Positions 1 to 6,068 of a DNA stretch of 17,162 nt are shown here, piece by piece; position 1 is the stretch's first letter, and the number at the start of each line of letters is the position of its first letter. Below the pieces are notes generated by a model that had not been told where the DNA came from, did not search any database, and was given only the letters and a program-made list of their open reading frames with translations. A program made the position numbers and the translations under genes. This DNA comes from Thermoplasmata archaeon (GTDB lineage Archaea; Thermoplasmatota; Thermoplasmata; Lutacidiplasmatales; UBA184): contig JASIEC010000027.1 in NCBI GenBank assembly GCA_030046135.1, positions 1 through 17,162 on the forward strand, written 5' to 3'.

Positions 1-1
1 G

Positions 2-229
2 AAGCTCGCCGCGTCCCGGGCCGCCGTGACCATCGCGTCGGCGGCCGTCGATGTCGCCGGGGCATCCGGGGTCTCCGGGGGGGCGGAGCCCCAGCGGCTC
101 CTGCGCGACGCTCGAGTCTTCCCTCTGGTCGAAGGAACGACCGAGGTCCAGGAGCTTGTGATCGCCCGCCGACTCCTCGAGACGAGCGGGCCCGGAGCCG
201 ACGGGTCCGGCCGGGGGAACGAGGAGTGA
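2..229 (+). CDS. Acyl-CoA dehydrogenase, C-terminal fragment (5' end outside window)
   Basis: The frame is open from the window edge to a TGA at 227-229, giving 75 visible residues of a longer protein. The visible part matches the end of the acyl-CoA dehydrogenase C-terminal helical domain: a Gly-Gly turn, then RLLRDARVFPLVEGTTEVQE, then an ELVIARRLL helix. In this family the segment carries the conserved arginine and the EGT(T/S)E turn near the FAD and the subunit interface. The enzyme oxidises acyl-CoA to enoyl-CoA and passes electrons to ETF. An internal GTG at 26 is not the true start, because the homology to the family continues upstream of it. The stop overlaps the hel308 start as GTGA. 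The substrate cannot be judged from this fragment. Confidence 0.85.
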   Translation, partial: KLAASRAAVTIASAAVDVAGASGVSGGAEPQRLLRDARVFPLVEGTTEVQELVIARRLLETSGPGADGSGRGNEE

Positions 230-2571
230 CCGGCCGGCGGCCGAAGCGGTCCACGGCCCCGGAGCGAGGGCTGGGAGAGCCGACTCCCCACGCCGCGCGT
301 CCGGGGTCGCCTCTCCTCACCGAACCTTCGGCGCCCGTGACGCTCGACGCGACCGCGATCGACGCGGATATCAAGGCCCTCCTCCGGGGGGACGGGATCG
401 AGAGCCTGTACCCTCCTCAGGCCGTCGCCGCCGGGCCGGTCCTGGCGGGGGAAAGCGTCCTTCTCGCCTGCCCGACGGCGAGCGGGAAATCGCTGATCGC
501 CTACCTCGCGCTGCTTCGGGCGGCGAGGGCCGGCCGGACGGGGCTCTACCTTGTCCCGCTCCGGGCGCTCGCCCACGAGAAGGCGGAGGAGCTCGAGAAG
601 TTCGCCTCCCTCGGCATCGCCTCCGGGGTCTCGGTCGGCGACTTCGATCTCTCGGCGGACCGGCTCGAGAAGCTCGACATCCTCGTCGCGACGAGCGAGA
701 AGGCCGACGGCCTCCTCCGCCGACGGAGCCCGTGGCTGGACCGGCTCGGCGTCGTCGTGGCGGACGAGGTCCACCTGATGCGCGACCCCGAGCGGGGCCC
801 GACGCTCGAGGTCTGCCTCACCCTCCTCCGGCGCCGCAACCCGACCCTTCAGATAGTCGCCCTCTCCGCGACCGTCGCGAACGCCGCCGAGGTCGCCGCG
901 TGGCTCGGCGGGCGGTCGATCGAGAGCACGTTCCGGCCCGTCCCCCTGAAGCTCGGGGTCTACCACGGCGGGCGGATCACCTTCACCGACCTCTCGAGCC
1001 GGGAGATTCCGCCGCCCGGCGAGGCCGTGCCCCGGCTCGTACGCTCCGTCGTCCAGGAGGGGGGCCAGGCGCTCGTCTTCGTCAACAGCCGCCGGGCGAG
1101 CGAGCAGCTCGCCCTCGCCCTCGTTCCGACCGTCGGCCCTCTCCTCGGCGCCGAGGGCCGGGCGCGGGCTCGGGACGCCGCCGATCGCCTCGGCACCGTC
1201 TCCGAGGAGGAGACCGAGGGGCTCCGCCGGCTGGGAGCGCTCCTTCCCCACGGGGTCGCCTTCCACAACGCCTCGCTGACCCACCCCGAGCGCCAGATCG
1301 TCGAGCGGGCGTTCCGGGACCGAGCCCTGAAAGCGCTCGTCGCGACGCCCACGCTCGCCGCCGGGATCAACCTGCCGGCCCGCCGGGTCGTCGTGCGTGA
1401 CACGACCCGGTACGACGACCGCCTCGGCCTACAAGCGCCGATCCCGGCGCTGGAAGTCCAGCAGATGCTCGGTCGTGCGGGGCGCCCCCGGTTCGATCCG
1501 TACGGGGAGGCGCTCGTCGTCGCGCGGACCCCGGACGACGAGGAGCGGCTCGTCGACAGCTACCTCGACGCGCCGCCCGAGCCGATCGTGAGCCGGCTCG
1601 CCTCGGAGCCCGCGCTCCGGATGCACCTGCTCTCCCTCGTCGCGAGCGGGGCGGTCCGCTCTGAGGAGGAGCTCGAGGGATTCTTCCGGGCGACGTTCTA
1701 CGGCCGCACCCTCCCCCTCCACGAGTTGCGGCGCACGGTGACGAGCGTCCGGAAGTTCCTCGAGGCGAACGACCTCCTCGTCCCGGGGCGTGAGCTCGAG
1801 GCGACGCGCTTCGGCGCCCTCACGAGCGAACTGTATCTGGATCCCCTCAGCGCCGTCGCTCTGCGGGGGGTCCTCGAGCGCGCCCCCCTCGGCGTCGCAG
1901 AGTTCCCTCTGCTCGCGGCGATCGCCTCGACCCCCGACCTCCCGCCGTGGTTCGTCCGACGGGACGACGAGGCGGAGCTCCACGCCCGGTTCGTCGACGA
2001 GGCAGAGGAGCTGCTCGTCAAGCCCGAGGAGCCCCCGCTCGAGCTCCCGTTCGCGGCCTTCCTCGCGACCCTGAAGACGGCGGCCGTCCTCGAGGGGTGG
2101 ATCGGCGAGACGCCGATCGTCGAGCTCGGCGAGACGTTCGGGATCGGGGCGGGGGACCTTCGGACGAAGGTCGAGGACGCGGAGTGGCTCCTCTTCGGCG
2201 CGGCCCGGATCGCTCGGGTGTTCCAGCGGCGGCTCGCCCGGACGATCGACGACCTTTCGCTCCGGGTCCGCTACGGGGTCAAGGAGGAGCTCCTCGACCT
2301 CGTGCGCCTCCGCGGGATCGGCCGAGTCCGCGCACGCCTGCTGTTCCGCGCCGGGTTCGCCGACCGCGAGGCGCTCCGGGCCGCGCCCCTCGAGAGGATC
2401 TCGCACGCGCTCCGGTCGGCCCGCCTCGCCGAGTCGGTCGTCGCCCAGCTCCACCCCCGTGGCTCCCCGCGGAATCCGGCCCCCGACGTCCCCGCCGGCG
2501 AAGGGGCTCCGGCGGCGCGGCGGGTCACCGCGCGGCGTCTCGACGAGTACCCGTCCAGTCCCGAGTCGTGA
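226..2571 (+). CDS. hel308: Ski2-like DNA helicase Hel308
   Basis: A 781-residue superfamily 2 helicase. The Q-motif-like YPPQ is near residue 62. Walker A is CPTASGKS (82-89, Lys88), and motif II is DEVH (180-183). Motif III is SAT (214-216), motif IV VFVNSRR (284-290), motif V TPTLAAGINLPAR (374-386) and motif VI QMLGRAGRP (413-421). A winged-helix and ratchet region follows, with a helix-hairpin-helix LRGIGRVRARLLFRAGF at 695-711; the last 40 residues are Pro/Ala/Arg-rich. In the family this 3'-5' helicase unwinds lagging strands at stalled forks and helps recombination repair. The GTG start at 226 overlaps the upstream stop, implying cotranscription. The first 35 residues are low-complexity, so a later start is possible. 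The 3' end overlaps the convergent Orc1-like gene by 47 bp. Confidence 0.93.
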   Translation: MTGRRPKRSTAPERGLGEPTPHAARPGSPLLTEPSAPVTLDATAIDADIKALLRGDGIESLYPPQAVAAGPVLAGESVLLACPTASGKSLIAYLALLRAARAGRTGLYLVPLRALAHEKAEELEKFASLGIASGVSVGDFDLSADRLEKLDILVATSEKADGLLRRRSPWLDRLGVVVADEVHLMRDPERGPTLEVCLTLLRRRNPTLQIVALSATVANAAEVAAWLGGRSIESTFRPVPLKLGVYHGGRITFTDLSSREIPPPGEAVPRLVRSVVQEGGQALVFVNSRRASEQLALALVPTVGPLLGAEGRARARDAADRLGTVSEEETEGLRRLGALLPHGVAFHNASLTHPERQIVERAFRDRALKALVATPTLAAGINLPARRVVVRDTTRYDDRLGLQAPIPALEVQQMLGRAGRPRFDPYGEALVVARTPDDEERLVDSYLDAPPEPIVSRLASEPALRMHLLSLVASGAVRSEEELEGFFRATFYGRTLPLHELRRTVTSVRKFLEANDLLVPGRELEATRFGALTSELYLDPLSAVALRGVLERAPLGVAEFPLLAAIASTPDLPPWFVRRDDEAELHARFVDEAEELLVKPEEPPLELPFAAFLATLKTAAVLEGWIGETPIVELGETFGIGAGDLRTKVEDAEWLLFGAARIARVFQRRLARTIDDLSLRVRYGVKEELLDLVRLRGIGRVRARLLFRAGFADREALRAAPLERISHALRSARLAESVVAQLHPRGSPRNPAPDVPAGEGAPAARRVTARRLDEYPSSPES

Positions 2572-3646
2572 CCCACTCGTCGATCGGCGTCAGGACGCGG
2601 ACCACCGAGCGCGTCCCTCCTTGGCCCCCCGTCCGGATCTCGCGACGAACGTAGCCCGCCCTCTCGAGGCGGACGATCCGGCGCCAGAGCGTCGTGGCGG
2701 GGAGCGGGCGGGCGCCCTCCTCGAGCGCGTATCGAGCCTCGAGGCGACGCACCTCGCCGAGGCGGGCTGCCACGCCGCCGCTCGCGCCCCCGATCGCGCG
2801 CACGACCCGGGGTTCGACCGGGATCCGTCCTTCGGGCCCAGCCTCGGGGCCCTCGCGCCGGGGCCGGCCCCGCCCCCCGAGGAGTTCGCGTCGGAGGAGG
2901 TCCACCGCCCTCCGCGATCCCCCGCCGTCCTCGATCGAGCGCGCCACGACCGTGGAGACAAGGGACGGGGGCGGGGCGCGTCCGAGCGCTCGCTCCGCGC
3001 GGTCGCGGACAATCTCCCGCAGCGCCGGCTCGGAGTAGGGGCGAAGCTCGAGGAACGGTCCCAGGGGACTCCCGGGAGCCGCGCCATCGAGCGCCGTCGC
3101 GAGCCCCTCGGACGAGCCCGCGACGATCGTCCACAGCGGGGGCAGCCCGCTCTCCCCCTCGGGCAGGAACCGGTCGGGGTCCGAGCAGGCGCGGACGATC
3201 GGTCCGAGCGCCGGCCCTCCCACTTCCACGTCATCGAGAAGGACGATCGTGGGACGGGGGTCCCTCCGGATCCGCCGGAGGACCCCGGCCACGATCTCGG
3301 CGACCGGGAAGCCCCGCCCGTCGAACCCGGGGTCGAACCTCTGGAGGAGAGCGGCGGCGACGCCGTGGGTGCCCCGGAGCCCCGCCGCGCGGACGGACAG
3401 GACCCGGGGGAGGGACGCGGGAGCGCTCCTGCGGATCCGATCCGCGGCCTCGCGGGCGGCCCGCCGGGCGACGGTCGAGGTCCCCGAGCCGGACGGTCCC
3501 GCCACGACCGCGATCCAGGGCGGAGGGGCGACGGGGGTGGGAGGGTCGAGGCGGCGGACGAGGTCCTCGACGTCGCGCTCCCGGCCGAGGGCGATCGGGG
3601 CGAGCCAGTCTCCCGCCAGCACCTCGGAGTGCGCGATCGGGAACAT
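2525..3646 (-). CDS. Orc1/Cdc6-family AAA+ protein with altered Walker A
   Basis: 373 residues. The order is that of archaeal Orc1/Cdc6: GRERDVEDLVRRL (21-33), Walker A, Walker B IVLLDDVE (134-141), a sensor-1-like strand WTIVAGSSEG (172-181), the family's LRPYSEPALREIV (201-213), sensor 2 GGSRRAVDLLRREL (242-255), and a C-terminal winged helix (about 295-350) ending in a basic GGTRSVVRV wing. Family members bind origins and load MCM. Here Walker A reads GPSGSGTST (50-58), with Thr56 where the catalytic lysine belongs, so nucleotide binding is probably impaired. The ATG at 3646 was chosen because a TATA box lies 24 nt upstream; the frame is open further upstream but non-coding in character. 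It could be a divergent paralogue rather than the main initiator. Confidence 0.82.
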   Translation of the reverse strand: MFPIAHSEVLAGDWLAPIALGRERDVEDLVRRLDPPTPVAPPPWIAVVAGPSGSGTSTVARRAAREAADRIRRSAPASLPRVLSVRAAGLRGTHGVAAALLQRFDPGFDGRGFPVAEIVAGVLRRIRRDPRPTIVLLDDVEVGGPALGPIVRACSDPDRFLPEGESGLPPLWTIVAGSSEGLATALDGAAPGSPLGPFLELRPYSEPALREIVRDRAERALGRAPPPSLVSTVVARSIEDGGGSRRAVDLLRRELLGGRGRPRREGPEAGPEGRIPVEPRVVRAIGGASGGVAARLGEVRRLEARYALEEGARPLPATTLWRRIVRLERAGYVRREIRTGGQGGTRSVVRVLTPIDEWVTTRDWTGTRRDAAR

Positions 3647-3665
3647 GGTCCGAGGATATCTGCGG

Positions 3666-3676
3666 TGTATAAGAAA
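3666..3676 (-). promoter_or_regulatory. TATA box of the Orc1-like gene
   Basis: The minus strand reads TTTCTTATACA here, an AT-rich island in GC-rich DNA. Its centre is about 24 nt from the ATG at 3646, the spacing expected for a leaderless archaeal mRNA. A 7-bp inverted repeat, GGTCCGA (3647-3653) and TCGGACC (3688-3694), flanks it. Confidence 0.65.
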
Positions 3677-3740
3677 TCTGTTGTAAGTCGGACCGGGCCC
3701 GTGGAATCTGGACGAGCCGGCGGTCGGCGCGCTCGGGGCC

Positions 3741-3748
3741 CTTAAATC
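3741..3748 (+). promoter_or_regulatory. Putative TATA box of icd
   Basis: CTTAAATC lies between C/G-rich blocks about 38 nt before the GTG of icd. Transcription would start near 3770, leaving a leader of about 13 nt. The core TTAAAT recurs at 9729-9734. Confidence 0.5.
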
Positions 3749-3782
3749 CCGGGGGCGCTCCCGCGGGCCGGGGCGTGCGGGC

Positions 3783-4892
3783 GTGTCGCATCGAATCACC
3801 TTGATCCCCGGCGACGGGATCGGGCCGGAGGTCACCGCCGCCGCCCGGACGGTCGGCGAGGCGACGGGGGTCTCGCTGGAGTGGGAGGTCGTCGAGGCGG
3901 GCGAGGCGACGATCCGCTCGCAGGGCACCCCGCTCCCCGACGACGTGCTCGCCTCGATCCGGAAGAACCGGGTCGCTCTCAAGGGACCGATCACGACGCC
4001 GATCGGCGGAGGGTTCCGCTCGGTGAACGTGGCGTTGCGCCAGCAGCTGGACCTCTACGCCTCGGTCCGTCCCGCGCGGGCGATCGCGGGCGAGGGGACG
4101 AGGTTCCCCGAGACGGACCTGATCGTCGTCCGCGAGGCGACCGAGGGCCTCTACTCGGGCGTTGAGCACTGGGTCGACCGAGACCATACCGCGGCCGAGT
4201 CGGTCGCCGTGATCACCCGAAAGGCCTCGGACCGGATCGTCCGGTTCGCCTTCGAGCTCGCGAAGAGGGAGCGACGCCGCCGCGTCACGGCGGTCCACAA
4301 GGCGAACATCATGAAGACGACCGGCGCGCTGTTCCAGACCGCGTTCCGCGAGATCGCGGCCAAGTTCCCCGAGATCCCCTCCGACGAGCGCCTGATCGAC
4401 AACATGTGCATGCAGCTCGCCAAGAAGCCCGAGGAGTACGACGTCATCGTCACGACGAACCTCTTCGGCGACATCCTCTCCGACCTGTGCGCGGGCCTCG
4501 CAGGGGGCCTCGGGGTCGCGCCGGGGGCCCTCTACGGCGAGACGCTCGCGGTGTTCGAGCCCGTCCACGGCTCGGCGCCGAAGTACGCGGGCCAGGACCG
4601 GGCCGATCCGGTGGCCGAGATCCTGTGCCTGGAGCTTCTCCTCCGCCACCTCGGCGAGACCGAGGCCGCCGACCGGGTGTTCCGGGCGGTCTGGGAGACG
4701 ATCGCGGAGAAGAAGGTCGTGACGTACGACCTCGCCCTACCGGGGTACACGACGCGCCCGGTGTCCCCGTCGACCTGCTCGGCGATGGCGAAAGAGATCG
4801 CCCGAAAGATTCCCGACGTGCGCCTCGACACCCCGCTGCCGAAGCCCCGAGGGGCCCCCGCCTCGGTCTCCGACGCCGCCCTGGAGGCCTGA
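3783..4892 (+). CDS. icd: Isocitrate dehydrogenase (probably NADP-dependent)
   Basis: 369 residues of the isocitrate/isopropylmalate dehydrogenase family, covering the whole fold. The start is IPGDGIGPEV (8-17). The substrate loop SVNVALR (80-86) has the Ser and Asn typical of isocitrate rather than isopropylmalate enzymes. Arg96, Arg118, Tyr124, Lys173 (VHKANIMK) and the metal aspartates in LFGDILSD (227-234) are present. The cofactor loop reads HGSAPKYAG; the Lys267-Tyr268 pair equals Lys344-Tyr345 of the E. coli NADP enzyme, where NAD enzymes usually have Asp-Ile. The E. coli Arg395 position appears to be Leu, so the preference is inferred. It converts isocitrate to 2-oxoglutarate in the TCA cycle. 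The GTG start is fixed by the N-terminal strand. Paired hairpins follow its stop. Confidence 0.92.
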   Translation: MSHRITLIPGDGIGPEVTAAARTVGEATGVSLEWEVVEAGEATIRSQGTPLPDDVLASIRKNRVALKGPITTPIGGGFRSVNVALRQQLDLYASVRPARAIAGEGTRFPETDLIVVREATEGLYSGVEHWVDRDHTAAESVAVITRKASDRIVRFAFELAKRERRRRVTAVHKANIMKTTGALFQTAFREIAAKFPEIPSDERLIDNMCMQLAKKPEEYDVIVTTNLFGDILSDLCAGLAGGLGVAPGALYGETLAVFEPVHGSAPKYAGQDRADPVAEILCLELLLRHLGETEAADRVFRAVWETIAEKKVVTYDLALPGYTTRPVSPSTCSAMAKEIARKIPDVRLDTPLPKPRGAPASVSDAALEA

Positions 4893-4903
4893 GGGCTCCG
4901 GAT

Positions 4904-4944
4904 CGCGCTCCCGGTGCGGGGGGAGCGCGGGCCGCGTGGCCCGC
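4904..4944 (+). other. Two overlapping GC-rich hairpins after icd
   Basis: The first is a perfect 9-bp stem, CGCGCTCCC (4904-4912) with GGGAGCGCG (4921-4929), and an 8-nt loop. The second is a perfect 7-bp stem, GCGGGCC (4927-4933) with GGCCCGC (4938-4944), and a GCGT loop. They share 4927-4929, so they compete in part. No T-tract follows, which argues against a classic archaeal terminator; they could attenuate or stabilise the icd transcript. Confidence 0.5.
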
Positions 4945-4956
4945 AGAGTTCATCTC

Positions 4957-4962
4957 GGAGGG
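4957..4962 (+). promoter_or_regulatory. Ribosome binding site deciding the start at 4969
   Basis: GGAGGG lies 6 nt before the ATG at 4969. This favours that start over the in-frame GTG at 4936. Confidence 0.6.
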
Positions 4963-4968
4963 GCCGGC

Positions 4969-5538
4969 ATGCTCCACGTCCGAGGTCCCGTGCCCGACGC
5001 CCGAGCGATTCGGATCTCCCGCCCCTCGTCGGCCGCGCCACTCGGCGTCCCGAGTGCGCCTCCTCCCGGTGCGACGAGAGCCTCCCCTCCGTCTCGGCGG
5101 CTCGAGAACACGGCCGCGTCCCGGTGGGCGATGCGGCTCGGTCTCCTCTACGCGCTCGCGGTCATGGCGGGCTACTACCTCTTCCTGGTCCTCGGGGAAG
5201 CCGCGCCCGGGGGTCGATCGGCAGCCGAGCTCGACGACCTCGCCGTCCTCGGGATCCTGGCCGCGCTCATCGCCGCGGCGGGGTTCGCGGTGATCCTCAG
5301 GGCAGCTCCGCGCGCGATCGAGATCCGGCCCGACGGCTGGATCGTCCTCGAGAGGTTCGTCGGCTCACGCTACTACCCGACGTCCCGGGAGTTCCGGGTC
5401 CGACGGAAGCGAACGTTCCGCGGCGGGCTCGCCCCGGCGCCGGTCATTTCGGTCCAGATCGGCTCGGGCCCGGTCCTGAGGACCTACTGGATCGACGAGT
5501 CGATCCTCGAGGAGCTCGGCGCGGCGGAGGGGGCCTAG
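4969..5538 (+). CDS. Two-helix membrane protein of unknown function
   Basis: I do not recognise the family. The 189 residues fall into three parts. Residues 1-54 are Pro/Ser/Ala/Arg-rich and probably disordered. Two hydrophobic helices follow (about 55-76 and 91-111), separated by a short polar, acidic loop. A cytosol-facing C-terminal part (about 115-182) has alternating strands (AIEIRPDGWIVLERF, EFRVRRKRTF, VISVQIGSGPVLRTYWI) and ends in a short helix. That strand-rich layout after two helices resembles bacterial-PH-like membrane proteins, but this is only a shape resemblance. The ATG at 4969 is chosen for its GGAGGG site; ATG 5131, just before the first helix, is an alternative. It lies 76 bp after icd, so readthrough is possible. 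Confidence 0.7.
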   Translation: MLHVRGPVPDARAIRISRPSSAAPLGVPSAPPPGATRASPPSRRLENTAASRWAMRLGLLYALAVMAGYYLFLVLGEAAPGGRSAAELDDLAVLGILAALIAAAGFAVILRAAPRAIEIRPDGWIVLERFVGSRYYPTSREFRVRRKRTFRGGLAPAPVISVQIGSGPVLRTYWIDESILEELGAAEGA

Positions 5539-5547
5539 CGGCCCCGA

Positions 5548-5943
5548 TCACTCGAGCAGGTCTTCGAGCTCGCTCGCCACAAGGGTGAGCAGCTGGTCGA
5601 GCGAGCGGTTCTTGAGCTCGGTGATGTGGCCCGAGTCGCTCTCGAGGCGCGCCAGGAACTCGTCGCCGTCCCGCACGAACGAGAGGGAGAGGACGTGCCG
5701 ACGTCCCCCGGGCAAGGGAACCGCGAGCTCCGCCGCCGGGACCGCGGGCACGGGAGCGGCCGGAGGAGCGGATCGCGTCGACTTCGCCGCAGGCTTGGCC
5801 GCGGGTTTCGCGGGCGGCCTCGCGGCGGACTTCGGCGAGGATTTCTTCGTCGGAGGGGAGGCCTTGCGAGGCGCCGGCTTCTTGGGCCGAGCCTTCGGGG
5901 CCGGCGTCCGGGAACGGGAGACCGGGCGTCGCGAACGGACCAT
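5548..5943 (-). CDS. Small protein with Lys/Pro/Ala-rich basic tail
   Basis: 131 residues of unknown family. Residues 1-60 are strongly basic and low-complexity, with PAK-like repeats (KPAAKPAAKS, PKKPAPRKASPPTKK) reminiscent of H1-like histone tails. A Pro/Ala linker (61-72) leads to a compact acidic C-terminal domain (about 73-131): two strands (RRHVLSLSFV, EFLARLES) and an amphipathic helix (SLDQLLTLVASELEDLLE). Such a tail usually binds nucleic acid, so a nucleoid or RNA role is a reasonable guess but unproven. The ATG at 5943 is preferred, because a TATA box lies about 39 nt upstream. A longer in-frame start at 6039 would put that TATA box inside the gene. The 3' end faces the membrane protein gene with a 9-bp gap. 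Confidence 0.72.
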   Translation of the reverse strand: MVRSRRPVSRSRTPAPKARPKKPAPRKASPPTKKSSPKSAARPPAKPAAKPAAKSTRSAPPAAPVPAVPAAELAVPLPGGRRHVLSLSFVRDGDEFLARLESDSGHITELKNRSLDQLLTLVASELEDLLE

Positions 5944-5977
5944 TCGGGGCGGCCTCGGGCCGCCGCACCAAGCCCCC

Positions 5978-5987
5978 CTATTTATGG
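5978..5987 (-). promoter_or_regulatory. TATA box of the basic-tail gene
   Basis: The minus strand reads CCCATAAATA, centred about 39 nt from the ATG at 5943. This predicts a leader of about 13 nt. Confidence 0.55.
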
Positions 5988-6022
5988 GTATGGTCGTCCG
6001 CGTCTCGAGGAAGCCGCCGACC

Positions 6023-6061
6023 GGTCGAGACCGAGCCATTTAGGTCGCATCGGTCTCGACC
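6023..6061. promoter_or_regulatory. Perfect 12-bp inverted repeat framing a promoter
   Basis: GGTCGAGACCGA (6023-6034) and TCGGTCTCGACC (6050-6061) are exact reverse complements with a 15-bp spacer. The spacer holds the AT-rich CATTTAGG, about 28 nt before the ATG at 6069. With a leaderless start the repeat lies in promoter DNA rather than mRNA, which suggests an operator for a dimeric regulator. It is in the intergenic stretch between divergent genes. Confidence 0.6.
6037..6044 (+). promoter_or_regulatory. Putative TATA box of the GT-C gene
   Basis: CATTTAGG is centred about 28 nt before the ATG at 6069, fitting a leaderless start. It is a weak match to the TATA consensus, but it is the only AT-rich patch in the spacer of the inverted repeat. 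Confidence 0.45.
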
Positions 6062-6068
6062 TCCCGCG

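Noticed and set aside
1429..2454. Minus-strand open frame of 341 codons opposite hel308
   Set aside because: An antisense shadow of helicase codons. The composition is charged and repetitive.
3647..3782. Replication origin (ORB-type repeats) beside the Orc1-like gene
   Set aside because: The 136-bp gap holds two promoters and a short inverted repeat. I found no ORB-like repeats and no long AT-rich unwinding element.
3231..4649. Minus-strand open frame of 472 codons opposite icd
   Set aside because: It covers a certain isocitrate dehydrogenase gene and reads into the Orc1-like gene in the wrong frame; it has no domain.
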